Position numbers and translations under genes: made by a program
In this document: piece by piece, positions 8,179-16,889 of the stretch
Layout: each line of letters begins with the position of its first letter
Position numbering within the stretch: position 1 is the stretch's first letter
The notes under the pieces: generated by a model
The model's input: the letters and a program-made list of their open reading frames with translations, nothing else
What the model was told of the DNA's origin: nothing
Databases searched by the model: none
Assembly (NCBI GenBank): GCA_018901125.1
Contig: JAHIFE010000123.1
Location: 1-35,612, forward strand
Reading direction: 5' to 3'
Origin: Pseudomonadota bacterium
Lineage (GTDB): Bacteria > Desulfobacterota > Desulfobacteria > Desulfobacterales > RPRI01
Length of the DNA: 35,612 bases

Positions 8179-10206
8179 ATGTACCATAAAATAAAAGTAA
8201 GGATAGTACTAATGATCTTGTTTGCAGGCTTTTTCATGATGCAGATATCCGTTTCACAAGCAGCGGGCTTATTGAAACCCCTTAATGGCAATGGGTCGGA
8301 CATTCACATGAAAACTCACAATGTTCAGGTGACCGTAAACAACGGATTTTGTCGCACAGAAGTAGATCAGATCTTTGTCAATAAAGGCGACGCGGATATG
8401 GAGGCGGTCTATTCGTTTCCTTTACCTTCAAAAGCAAGTCTCTCTGAGCTAAGCCTCTGGATTGACGGCAAGGAAGAGATCGGCGAAGTACTTGAAAAAG
8501 AAAAGGCAAAAAAAATCTATGAGGACCAGAAGGCAAAGGGAAAAGATTCTGCCCTGGCTGAAAAGGATGATTACAAGACATTTAATGTAAGCGTTCACCC
8601 CGTGAGGGCCGGTGCGGAAACGCGTGTGCGGCTGGTCTACTACCAGCCCCTTGAGATCGACCTGAATATTGGTCGATATGTGTATCCTTTGGCAGAAGGA
8701 GGGGTTGACGAGGAAAGGATTGCATTCTGGTCTGTTGATGACAAAGTTACAGGATCGTTTTCATTTGACTTGACACTAAAATCCGCCTTCCCGGTTAAAG
8801 ACGTTCGCGTGCCCGGTTATCAGGATCATGCAGAAATCAAGCAAGCCGGCAATACCGGTGAAGGAACAACCGGGAGTGAGGTATATCATGTCAGCATCAG
8901 TGAACCTGAAGGCAGTAATCTTTCCAAGGATATTGTTTTTTATTACAGACTTAAAGAAGATGTACCTGCACGGCTTGAGTTAATCCCATACAAAGAAGCA
9001 CTAAACAAGGAAGGCACGTTTATGGTGGTAGTAACTCCCGGTGCTTCCTTAAAACGCATCGCAGAGGGTACGGACTGGACCTTTATTCTGGACAGATCGG
9101 GAAGTATGGGCGGTGAAAAGATAAAGACCCTGGCAGATGGAGTATCCCGTGTGATTGGCAAGATGTCTCCAAATGATCGTTTTAGGATTATCACATTTAA
9201 TGATAAAGCCGATGATTTTTCAGGTGGATATATAAATGCGACACAGGAAAATGCAAAAACCATGATCGAGCGCTTAAAAGGACTTCAGGCAAGTGGTTCA
9301 ACGGCCCTTTTTGCAGGATTGGAAAAGGGATGTAAAGGACTTGATGACGACCGCACAACCGGAATCGTACTTGTTACGGATGGAGTAGCAAATGTAGGAC
9401 CCACTCAAGAGTCTGCTTTTCTGGAATTATTGAAGGGCTATGATATCAGGCTTTTCACATTTGTAATAGGCAACAGCGCCAACAGGCCCCTTTTAAATAA
9501 ACTGGCAAAAAATTCCAATGGATTTGCTATGAACATATCAAGCAGTGATGACATCATTGGACGAATTCTCCAGGCAAAGGAAAAAGTCCTGCATGAAAAC
9601 TTTCATGATGTTGAACTACGTTTTCATGGTGAAAAGGTTAAAGAGCTCACCCCGACACATGCGGGAAGCCTCTACATAGGACAGCAGCTTGTGACATTCG
9701 GAAAGTACAATGGTTCCGGTAAAGTCGATATCGAACTACTTGCCAAGATCTCGGGCGCACAACACAGTTGGCGATGCACAGCGATTCTGCCTGAAGTGGA
9801 TAAGGACAATCCTGAAATAGAAAGGCTCTGGGCTCTGTCCAGCATAGAAGACCGGATGGAAAATATCCGGGAAAAAGGTGAAAGTGATAACCTCCGAACT
9901 GAGGTTGTGGATTTAGGAACGAAATATTCTCTGGTAACCGATTATACCTCTATGATTGTTCTGACAAAAGAAGAAATCGAAAATCTTGGGATTACTCCAA
10001 GAAATAAAGAACGGGTGCTTCGTGAACGTCAGGCCCAGCAGCTACGCGCCAATGCGCCTGCAAAGAACTACAGGGCGGACAATAGTAGCAATGACAGCGG
10101 CATGTTCAAGGGACTTAAAGCTCCGAGTATCAGCGTAGGTTCCGGGCCTCTTGGGCCATTATCTCTGGCATTTATTTTCTGGCTCAACCGCAGGAAAAAG
10201 AAATAA
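8179..10206 (+). CDS. VIT and von Willebrand A domain surface protein with GlyGly-CTERM-like tail
   Basis: A 675-residue exported protein. Residues 1-29 are a signal peptide ending VSQAAG. A VIT domain follows (about 35-165), as in inter-alpha-trypsin inhibitor heavy chains. A vWA domain (about 298-480) has an intact metal site: DRSGS (305-309), Thr375 in GSTALF and Asp401 in VTDG. The C-terminus is tripartite: a Gly/Ser/Pro-rich turn (SVGSGPLGP), a short hydrophobic segment (LSLAFIFWL) and a basic end (NRRKKK), the form of a GlyGly-CTERM rhombosortase signal, though the Gly run is broken by Pro and Leu. The next gene encodes a rhombosortase, which supports that reading. The protein probably reaches the cell surface, is cleaved near its tail and binds a ligand through its metal site. 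Ligand unknown. Confidence 0.9.
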   Translation: MYHKIKVRIVLMILFAGFFMMQISVSQAAGLLKPLNGNGSDIHMKTHNVQVTVNNGFCRTEVDQIFVNKGDADMEAVYSFPLPSKASLSELSLWIDGKEEIGEVLEKEKAKKIYEDQKAKGKDSALAEKDDYKTFNVSVHPVRAGAETRVRLVYYQPLEIDLNIGRYVYPLAEGGVDEERIAFWSVDDKVTGSFSFDLTLKSAFPVKDVRVPGYQDHAEIKQAGNTGEGTTGSEVYHVSISEPEGSNLSKDIVFYYRLKEDVPARLELIPYKEALNKEGTFMVVVTPGASLKRIAEGTDWTFILDRSGSMGGEKIKTLADGVSRVIGKMSPNDRFRIITFNDKADDFSGGYINATQENAKTMIERLKGLQASGSTALFAGLEKGCKGLDDDRTTGIVLVTDGVANVGPTQESAFLELLKGYDIRLFTFVIGNSANRPLLNKLAKNSNGFAMNISSSDDIIGRILQAKEKVLHENFHDVELRFHGEKVKELTPTHAGSLYIGQQLVTFGKYNGSGKVDIELLAKISGAQHSWRCTAILPEVDKDNPEIERLWALSSIEDRMENIREKGESDNLRTEVVDLGTKYSLVTDYTSMIVLTKEEIENLGITPRNKERVLRERQAQQLRANAPAKNYRADNSSNDSGMFKGLKAPSISVGSGPLGPLSLAFIFWLNRRKKK

Positions 10207-10227
10207 CGAAATAAAAATCAAAAACTC

Positions 10228-10257
10228 CTTGAGGGGTGGCAGTAGCCACCTCTCAAG
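10228..10257 (+). other. Intercistronic 13-bp hairpin between substrate and rhombosortase genes
   Basis: CTTGAGGGGTGGC pairs with GCCACCTCTCAAG around an AGTA loop (13 pairs, one G-U). No T-tract follows, so it is not a classical terminator. It lies between the VIT/vWA stop and the ribosome site of the next gene, where it could protect the upstream mRNA 3' end or lower expression of the protease. Confidence 0.75.
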
Positions 10258-10274
10258 ATCCGGAGGAATTCTTT

Positions 10275-10946
10275 ATGTCTAAGGGAAATGGAAACAAAAC
10301 AAAATATGCCTCTTCAATGCGTTTCTTTCCTGAAATATGGGGATATGCCGCAATGATACTTTTTTGCAACATTCACATAATTACCGGAAATCTGCCCAAC
10401 GAACTTGTCTTTTTCCCTAATCTGCATGGAAGTAAAGCATTTCTGAGCATCGCAACTCACCCTTTTGTGCATGTTTCCTGGTATCATTTGCTGCTTGACG
10501 GTGCAGGTTTTTTTATTGTTTACAAAGGCCTTCATCAACCTAAAATGATGAAGCGACTGGCATATGTCCTGTTTTGCTGCATCGGAAGCGTACTGCTGCC
10601 TCTCTGGTATTCACCATACGGACTTGCTTATGGTTTATGCGGACTTTCCGGTATAGCCCATGGGCTCATGGCGGTCTCTGCCCTTGAGATGTCTAAGGGA
10701 AAGACTCTTAAAGTTGGTATTTTGTGTCTTTTTGTCGTAGTTACAAAAAGTATTATCGAAGCAGTAACAGGTAAGGTGATATTCTCATTTCTTCATTTCG
10801 GATTGATGGGCCTGCCGGTTGCTTCAACTCATCTTGGAGGAGTTTTAGGGGGGTGTATTGCTTATGGGGTTTTGAATGAAGCTAAGATTTTCAACTCTTC
10901 TTCGAACACAAGCAATAGATGGGATGGTTCGGTTTTTATAAAATAA
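10275..10946 (+). CDS. rrtA: Rhombosortase (rhomboid-family intramembrane serine protease)
   Basis: This 223-residue polytopic membrane protein of the rhomboid superfamily has the catalytic serine motif GLSGIAHG (Ser125) and a catalytic histidine in PVASTHLGG (His186), plus HPFVHVSWYHLL (62-73) typical of the N-terminal rhomboid helices. Its small size and the GLSG-x-x-HG form match rhombosortases, which cleave GlyGly-CTERM proteins in Gram-negative bacteria. The start at 10275 is set by a strong ribosome site GGAGG (10262-10266); an in-frame GTG at 10236 lies inside a hairpin and is unlikely. It follows its probable substrate by 68 bases in the same operon. The rrtA symbol is given from the family name and is tentative. 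Rhomboid membership is firm; the rhombosortase subclass is supported by the neighbour. Confidence 0.85.
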   Translation: MSKGNGNKTKYASSMRFFPEIWGYAAMILFCNIHIITGNLPNELVFFPNLHGSKAFLSIATHPFVHVSWYHLLLDGAGFFIVYKGLHQPKMMKRLAYVLFCCIGSVLLPLWYSPYGLAYGLCGLSGIAHGLMAVSALEMSKGKTLKVGILCLFVVVTKSIIEAVTGKVIFSFLHFGLMGLPVASTHLGGVLGGCIAYGVLNEAKIFNSSSNTSNRWDGSVFIK

Positions 10947-11080
10947 ATTTTATTTCAAGACTTATTTCCGATTCATCTGCAGATGCCCCATTAATTGTAT
11001 GTTGATATTTTAAAGGCTTTGTATTAATTTAGCAGTTATTGTTTTGCTAAAGTTTCCCGGGAAAAAAGGCATCCGTAGAA

Positions 11081-12043
11081 ATGTATTTTTCTAGAATTAA
11101 AATACTTCTAAATTATTTATTCATTTTTCTTTTAATTGGTCTTACACCAATAGGTGTATCAGCCCAGACAGAATCTTTTGATATGAGCCGTTACTTTTAC
11201 AGCGGCGATGGGCAACTACGCCTGTTCAGCAAAAAAAACGGGAAATCCTTTTCCGGCAGATATCGATCCGGATTGGGAACCTATGATGAATCGGCTTTGA
11301 AGAAAATTTACCAGGTTTTCGATGCCCCCGATCATACCCCAAATGCACAAATCTCTTTGCGACTTCTTGAATTTATCGATTTTTTACAAGATCGTCTCGG
11401 GCCAAGGCACCAAATTATTATAACTTCCGGATATCGAAACCCGGAATACAATACGGGACTTCGCAACAATGGCAGCCTTGCCGCCAAGGCCAGCCTTCAC
11501 CAGTACGGAATGGCTGCTGATTTTATACTGGAAGGTGTTAATGCAAAGTCTATCTGGAATTATGTAAAAGCGCTGGGTTTTGGCGGCGCTGGCTATTATC
11601 ACGGAAAGACTGTGCACATCGATGTCGGTCCGGCACGGTCATGGGATGAAACAACATCGGGAGTTGGAACAGATATTTCAGATAACAACAAACTTATCGG
11701 CCTTGTGACAGATTACGATGTTTATCAACCGGGCACAACGGTTATCCTTAGATTCATACGGATGACGGCCTTTCCCATCGGCGTAACCCCTGAATTTTCC
11801 CTCATCCGGACAGATGATCAGACCGGGACGAAGGTGGTCCTTGATTTTAAACCCGATTTTGTCATAAACGAAAAAGGCTCATGTCTTCAGTTAGGCAATA
11901 TTGACCAGATGGCTGGCATCCGTTGGAAATTGCCGAAAGAATTAATCCCCGGTCGCTATACCATCCGGGCCGTATTCTGCGGTAATACCTGGGAAGACAT
12001 GCCGAGACAAATTGAAACTCCGGAAATTGAGATCAGAAAATAG
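11081..12043 (+). CDS. Secreted M15-type (DUF882/YcbK-like) peptidase
   Basis: This 320-residue protein has a signal peptide (1-28, ending GVSAQ). Residues about 85-185 form a peptidase M15-like domain with the zinc ligands His140 (ASLHQYGMAADF), Asp147 and His179 (KTVHIDVG), preceded by SGYRNPEYN. Relatives are periplasmic enzymes that trim peptidoglycan peptides. The C-terminal 120 residues look like a beta-sandwich extension with no name I can give. It stands alone, 134 bases after the rhombosortase gene, and converges on the molybdopterin oxidoreductase gene with a 40-base gap holding a small dyad (TTGATA-AAA-TATCAA) that may act as a weak two-way terminator. Enzyme class is well supported; the substrate is inferred. 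Confidence 0.85.
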   Translation: MYFSRIKILLNYLFIFLLIGLTPIGVSAQTESFDMSRYFYSGDGQLRLFSKKNGKSFSGRYRSGLGTYDESALKKIYQVFDAPDHTPNAQISLRLLEFIDFLQDRLGPRHQIIITSGYRNPEYNTGLRNNGSLAAKASLHQYGMAADFILEGVNAKSIWNYVKALGFGGAGYYHGKTVHIDVGPARSWDETTSGVGTDISDNNKLIGLVTDYDVYQPGTTVILRFIRMTAFPIGVTPEFSLIRTDDQTGTKVVLDFKPDFVINEKGSCLQLGNIDQMAGIRWKLPKELIPGRYTIRAVFCGNTWEDMPRQIETPEIEIRK

Positions 12044-12083
12044 GAGTATACCGAATTTATTGAAGTTGTAACTTGATAAAATA

Positions 12084-14291
12084 TCAACCCACACAGCCCA
12101 AACTCGGGTCCTGAACAGTTATTCCCTTACGTTTACGCTTCTTTTTTTTTATCTGGCACAATAATGTTTTATAAACCGGAAAGCCGGATATTTCATCGAA
12201 CTGCTCCATATCCGTCAATTCATTAACATTGGCCTGCCTCCATTCATCCGGCCCTAAAGGCCCGCCGCCGCCTGCCTGGGCATAAGCAAAGCCTTCCATT
12301 ATCGTATCTGTTACAAATGCTCTCATAAGAACCGAACCACGGACGGTTTTTATACTGACCCTGTCTCCTGTTTTGATATCGCGTTTTGCTGCATCCGCTT
12401 CATTCATTTGAACCACAGGATAAGGAAATTTTTCAATAAATGCCGGGATGGCACGCAAACATGATTTCATGTCCGGTTTGAAAGGTCCCGTTCCTAAAAC
12501 TAACGGGTATTGTTCAAATAATTCTGGATTGCTTACAGATGTTTCTATGGATTCTTCATATTTCGGGATGCCGCTGTAACCGTATTTTTCAAGGATAGTG
12601 GATTTGATTTCAAATTTACCCGATGGCGTGTCAAATCCGGGTTCACCATCGCTTCGCAAAAGGCCCTTTTCCCATTTTTTATACTCCATACGAGTATTGG
12701 GTTTTCTGATCACATGCCTGTCAGCTTTCATTAAATCTTCTGTAGTAAAACCTGATTCACTCAATATGTATTCAAGAAGTTCTTTTTGATTCTGCGGATA
12801 GAGATGCCCGTATCCAAGACGTTTGGCAAGCTCTGTCAATATTTCATAACCCGGTTTTGCCTCATAAAGAGGTTCTATCAATTTTTCCCTTAACCTTAAT
12901 GAAGATCCGTAATAGCAATAGGATTCCTGTTCGAATGCCGTAGTTGCCGGAAGTACTATATCTGCATAAGCGGCATCTGCGGTTAACTGCAAATCCATGG
13001 TGACCAGAAAATCCAGTTCCTGCAATGCCTTTTTCCAAAGGCCCGGATTAGGCCAGGATGTTATAAGCGATGCACCATAAACAAGCATTGCCCTGATTTT
13101 GTAAGGGTCTGAATCAATAATAGCTTTGGGCAAAAGGCCGGCATGGGGTTCATTGCCGCAAAACAGGGAATAAACGGGAAACTTTCCTTTAGCTATTGAT
13201 TTTTCAGAATCCGGAGTAGCAATTTGTTTGCTTTTACATATCGGAATACGATTTTCTCTTCTTGCAAAACATCGTCCGCCTTCCACATCCAGTTGCCCGG
13301 CCAAAGCCCACAATACCATTACCGCACGTATATTCTGAACCCCGCTTTTTGTATATTCAAGGCCGGTATACATCACATATGATGCGCCTTCAGCTTCAGC
13401 AATACTTTCAGCTAAACGTTCGATCCTGTTTTTATCGATTCCTGTAATTTTTGATACATATTCAGGAGTAAAATCTTTTACATACTCACTGAATTCATCA
13501 AATCCCAATGTCCAGTTTTCAACAAAATGTTTGTCATAAAGATTATCTCTTATAAGAATATGAGACAAACCCAATGCCAATGCGCCATCCGATCCGGGTC
13601 TGATGGTAAGCCATTCACTGCCCTCCAGTCCGGCAGCTTTTGTTTTTCTGGGATCTATCACAATGATCTCAGCGCCTTCTTCCGAAGCTGCTTTCAAGCG
13701 TTCAAACATCTCGGGCGGTGTGGAAGTAGATGGATCAGTGCCCCACACCAGTATCAGATCGGAATTATCTACATCGGAAAACATATCGATATGCAGACAT
13801 CCCATTGTAAGCTTCGGAGCCAGAACGCCTAAGGATGTATAACATGGCGCACCAACGCCAAATGTATTTGGAGAGCCAAACGGAAATAAAATGCTGGATG
13901 CCAGATAGGTTTCCGATCCTTTAAGCTGAAACACATCTTTAAAGGATCTTTCATAAGAACCGGTGCCCGCGTAGAAGCCAACAGTTTCAGGACCGTAGTT
14001 TTCCTTCAGTTCATTTAATTTGTTGACGATGATATCAAAAGCCTCATCCCAGGAAATTTTTTCAAATTCATATGTTCCCTTTGCGCCAACCCTTTTTAAA
14101 GGATGTTTTAGCCTTTTTTCCGAATAAATAATTTGTCTGGCACTGTTTGCAATCGGGCACAAAATTTTACCCAAAGGAGCGTCCGGATCAGGTTCAAGCC
14201 TGTCTATTTTATTATCTTTATCATAATGTACGATTACACCACAGCCCGGACTGTGAAAACAAATACCGCAAATTCCGTATCTTTTATCCAA
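12084..14291 (-). CDS. Cytoplasmic molybdopterin oxidoreductase (formate dehydrogenase/DMSO reductase superfamily)
   Basis: This 735-residue protein has the full layout of the family. An N-terminal [4Fe-4S] site is formed by Cys8, Cys11, Cys17 and Cys45, with an unusual five-residue gap between the second and third ligands. The molybdopterin domains include VWGTDPSTSTPP, VIDPRKTKAAG and WLTIRPGSDGALALG, with a C-terminal molydopterin-dinucleotide binding domain (about 610-710). Cys150 in GVGAPCYTS is the likely metal ligand. No Tat signal is present, so it should act in the cytoplasm. No electron-transfer subunit is encoded next to it. It is the last gene of a three-gene operon with two methyltransferases, 24 bases after the second. 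The C-terminus is a basic run (KKKKRKRK). The substrate cannot be told from sequence. Confidence 0.88.
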   Translation of the reverse strand: MDKRYGICGICFHSPGCGVIVHYDKDNKIDRLEPDPDAPLGKILCPIANSARQIIYSEKRLKHPLKRVGAKGTYEFEKISWDEAFDIIVNKLNELKENYGPETVGFYAGTGSYERSFKDVFQLKGSETYLASSILFPFGSPNTFGVGAPCYTSLGVLAPKLTMGCLHIDMFSDVDNSDLILVWGTDPSTSTPPEMFERLKAASEEGAEIIVIDPRKTKAAGLEGSEWLTIRPGSDGALALGLSHILIRDNLYDKHFVENWTLGFDEFSEYVKDFTPEYVSKITGIDKNRIERLAESIAEAEGASYVMYTGLEYTKSGVQNIRAVMVLWALAGQLDVEGGRCFARRENRIPICKSKQIATPDSEKSIAKGKFPVYSLFCGNEPHAGLLPKAIIDSDPYKIRAMLVYGASLITSWPNPGLWKKALQELDFLVTMDLQLTADAAYADIVLPATTAFEQESYCYYGSSLRLREKLIEPLYEAKPGYEILTELAKRLGYGHLYPQNQKELLEYILSESGFTTEDLMKADRHVIRKPNTRMEYKKWEKGLLRSDGEPGFDTPSGKFEIKSTILEKYGYSGIPKYEESIETSVSNPELFEQYPLVLGTGPFKPDMKSCLRAIPAFIEKFPYPVVQMNEADAAKRDIKTGDRVSIKTVRGSVLMRAFVTDTIMEGFAYAQAGGGGPLGPDEWRQANVNELTDMEQFDEISGFPVYKTLLCQIKKKKRKRKGITVQDPSLGCVG

Positions 14292-14315
14292 TACTGCTAC
14301 CCCCCAAAAATCATC

Positions 14316-15260
14316 CTAATTTCTTGTGCCAACGATAAATTGTGAGTTAATATACTCCCACAGATTTTCCGTTTTTCGTATTTTCCATGACACATTGCCT
14401 TTATCCGTAATTTCCAGAGGCGGATCAAATATACCCTTTTTACCCAAAAAAAGGCTTGCCACATTATCGATGCCACGGCTTTTTCCGTTGCCGTTTGACA
14501 CTCCGCCCAACCAATGCTTAGAGTCCGACACAGCCTCATCCCAGGAAAACGGGTCCGAAAACACAAACATCGATTTTTCTTCAGTCAAAACCCTGTTTAT
14601 ATCTGTTAAATGTTGTATCGGACGGGTTACTTTTTCCAATATATTAATAGAAGTTACTGTTGAAAAGAGTTTTTTGCGAAATGGTAGTCTTAATGCATCG
14701 GCTACTATAAAATCAATCCTGTCATAATTCCATGCTGTATCAAAATCACATGAACGTTCTTCAGTAATCAAGCCTTCTATAACAAGATCAAAATTCAATC
14801 TTTTTTTAAATAATAATTCCCGTGCTTTTTTAATAAAAGATATGGAAGTATCAATCCCGATTACATTAGAATGGGTTTTGCTTAATTCAAATGATAATCT
14901 TCCAACGGAACATCCGATATCAAGGGCATAACCATCTGTTTTTTTGAAAAATGACGACCACACCTGATAGGCGTCCGTTGCACACGGATCTTTAAATATA
15001 TCGGAAAAATGACTCCAAAGATATGAAGACAGCATGTTCTTTGAATTATACCCTGAGCAATCGGATATAACCGGCATTGTTGTATCGGGCAAAATTACGG
15101 CAACACCATTATGTATGGGATAAGTTCTTTTGCATAAAGAACATGAAAGTTCACCTTCCGTCACATCATCTTCCTTCTCTTCTTTGATATTCAAGTCCAA
15201 AAGGACTTCTTCATTTATACATTCCGGACAGATCAACTTGTCTTTTAACCATTTTTTCAT
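14316..15260 (-). CDS. Class I SAM methyltransferase with N-terminal Trm112-like zinc ribbon
   Basis: This 314-residue protein opens with a zinc-ribbon-like pair, Cys11/Cys14 (CPEC) and Cys40/Cys43 (CSLC), followed by YPIHNGVAVILP, the pattern of a Trm112-type domain fused to a methyltransferase. The SAM-binding motif I is ALDIGCSVGRLSFEL (112-126), followed by the acidic residue of motif II in VIGIDTS and the post-motif DFIVADALRLPF. It sits between another methyltransferase (30 bases upstream) and the molybdopterin oxidoreductase (24 bases downstream) in one operon. The substrate is unknown; small molecule or quinone-like targets are as likely as macromolecules. The C-terminal 80 residues have no recognised motif. 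Confidence 0.82.
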   Translation of the reverse strand: MKKWLKDKLICPECINEEVLLDLNIKEEKEDDVTEGELSCSLCKRTYPIHNGVAVILPDTTMPVISDCSGYNSKNMLSSYLWSHFSDIFKDPCATDAYQVWSSFFKKTDGYALDIGCSVGRLSFELSKTHSNVIGIDTSISFIKKARELLFKKRLNFDLVIEGLITEERSCDFDTAWNYDRIDFIVADALRLPFRKKLFSTVTSINILEKVTRPIQHLTDINRVLTEEKSMFVFSDPFSWDEAVSDSKHWLGGVSNGNGKSRGIDNVASLFLGKKGIFDPPLEITDKGNVSWKIRKTENLWEYINSQFIVGTRN

Positions 15261-15289
15261 GTTAAACGCCTTTTTTAAATTTCACAAAA

Positions 15290-16366
15290 CTATAAAACCC
15301 TGCAAAGATAATGGAGATTGAAACTGTCATGCTCCATCTCCAGTACTTCAATATGCTCAAACCCTGCTTCAGCCAGAAGGCTTTGAGCTTTTTCACGCCC
15401 CCACATCATTCCAAGGCCGTATCCATTATCATTCAGTCCTACCGGCATACAGTGCATCAGACTTACCGTATATAAAAAAGGACCCATGGGATGATCCAGA
15501 TTGCCAGCCGGATTCGTTGATGCTTTTATATCAATCATGGAAAAAATTCCACCCGGAGAAAGCATGTATCGAACGCTTTTCAGTGCTTGTAAAGGATGGC
15601 TCTGATCGTGAATTGAATCAAAGGCACATACATAATCAAATTTTTGAATAAATTCTTTTTTCCCGCAAATTGTTGCTGCATCAATCTCAATGTATACGAC
15701 ATTGGAAAGCCCTAATTTTCCGGCCTCGGTTTTCGCGGTATTTATTGCTTCTTTGTGATTATCAATTCCTGTAAAAGTACTTTTGGGAAATGCTTTTGCC
15801 ATAAGATTTAAAGCAACACCCTCACCACAGCCAAGATCACAAACCCTTATTCCGCTTAACAGATGTTCAACGAGTTTTCCATTATCAACAGACGGGAGAA
15901 AATGACTGATAAGCACTTCATTATGTTTTGCATTTGAAAGTTCTGCCATGAACTGCTGAAAATCAGGGTATTGCGAGAAGGGCACTCCATCTCCAGTTTT
16001 AAATCCTCTGTTTACCGATTCCATAGCACAAGATGTAAGCAGAGGAATTTCCAGGGTATAGACTCCCAAATTGTTGTTTCCCGATTTTCGGGTTAAAAAT
16101 GAAGCATGTTCAGGCGGCAAAAAATACAGATCCTCACCATCAGGGTTTTGGGATAATTCAATGATTTTGCCGGTTATCATTATACCAAGCCATTCCTGAA
16201 GATAACGCCGGTTAAGACCTGAAGCGGTAGCAATTTCTAAAATCGTAACGGGTTTGTTAAGATCTTCAAGAATATCATAAATTTTGTTACTGTAGCCAAT
16301 ACTCATGGCAAGATTCAAAGCACCATAATTTAAAATGTCATTCATCCTTTTTGAAAAATCACTCAT
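15290..16366 (-). CDS. SAM methyltransferase with N-terminal winged-helix domain
   Basis: This 358-residue protein has an N-terminal winged-helix dimerisation domain (about 10-95: ILEIATASGLNRRYLQEWLGIM) and a C-terminal class I methyltransferase domain with motif I VCDLGCGEGVALN (175-187), acidic motif II FTGIDNH and post-motif YVCAFDSIHDQSHP. The arrangement matches the Rv2258c-like group of small-molecule methyltransferases. It is the first gene of the operon leading into the second methyltransferase and the molybdopterin oxidoreductase, so the three probably serve one pathway. The upstream 523-base gap (16367-16889) holds a MITE and no gene; I could not identify a clear promoter. Family is sound; the substrate is unknown. 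Confidence 0.83.
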   Translation of the reverse strand: MSDFSKRMNDILNYGALNLAMSIGYSNKIYDILEDLNKPVTILEIATASGLNRRYLQEWLGIMITGKIIELSQNPDGEDLYFLPPEHASFLTRKSGNNNLGVYTLEIPLLTSCAMESVNRGFKTGDGVPFSQYPDFQQFMAELSNAKHNEVLISHFLPSVDNGKLVEHLLSGIRVCDLGCGEGVALNLMAKAFPKSTFTGIDNHKEAINTAKTEAGKLGLSNVVYIEIDAATICGKKEFIQKFDYVCAFDSIHDQSHPLQALKSVRYMLSPGGIFSMIDIKASTNPAGNLDHPMGPFLYTVSLMHCMPVGLNDNGYGLGMMWGREKAQSLLAEAGFEHIEVLEMEHDSFNLHYLCRVL

Positions 16367-16511
16367 TATTTATACTCCATAAATTCAGATACTTTACCCT
16401 GCCATAGATCGGGGCATAAATCCGGGATACGTTATTAACAGATAGTAATCATACGATACCGTGCTGTATCCGGCTAATAACATATTATAGAAATATTGTA
16501 AATTTCAGGGT

Positions 16512-16744
16512 GGATTTATTGGAGGGTAACCGCATTTGGAATTAATATGCCATTTAATAATTTTGCGAAACACCCAAACCGTCATGCCGGACTTGATAAG
16601 CCTGCCCCGGCAGGTTGTAAGCCGGGGGTATCCAGAACCCAATGAAATTACTGGTTTCCGGCCTTCGCCGGAATGACAAAAGTGGAGTTTTCCAGCTTTT
16701 TACATGACCATGAAATCTAAATGCGGTTACCCTGGGATTTATTG
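16512..16744. mobile_element. 213-bp MITE-like element with 10-bp target duplication
   Basis: The element proper spans 16522-16734. Its left end reads GAGGGTAACCGCATTTGGAA and its right end is AAATGCGGTTACCCTG, an inverted repeat. It is flanked on both sides by the direct repeat GGATTTATTG (16512-16521 and 16735-16744), the expected footprint of transposition. The interior (about 16579-16680) is an imperfect palindrome, GTCATGCCGGACTTG...CGCCGGAATGAC, of a kind widespread in deltaproteobacterial genomes, with an extra small palindrome CCTGCCCCGGCAGG. No reading frame is present. It occupies the gap between the dynamin-like gene and the methyltransferase operon, which face the same way. Confidence 0.88.
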
Positions 16745-16889
16745 GTGACTGGAGAGTATAAGCGCTGACTTAAAGATGTTATACAAATTTTGTGTACTGT
16801 ATTTAATTGTCTTTTAATGTGAAATATAATTCCCGACATAAAGCGACTAAATCTTCGACCGTATGAATTCTGAACAAAAAGAAATGTCA

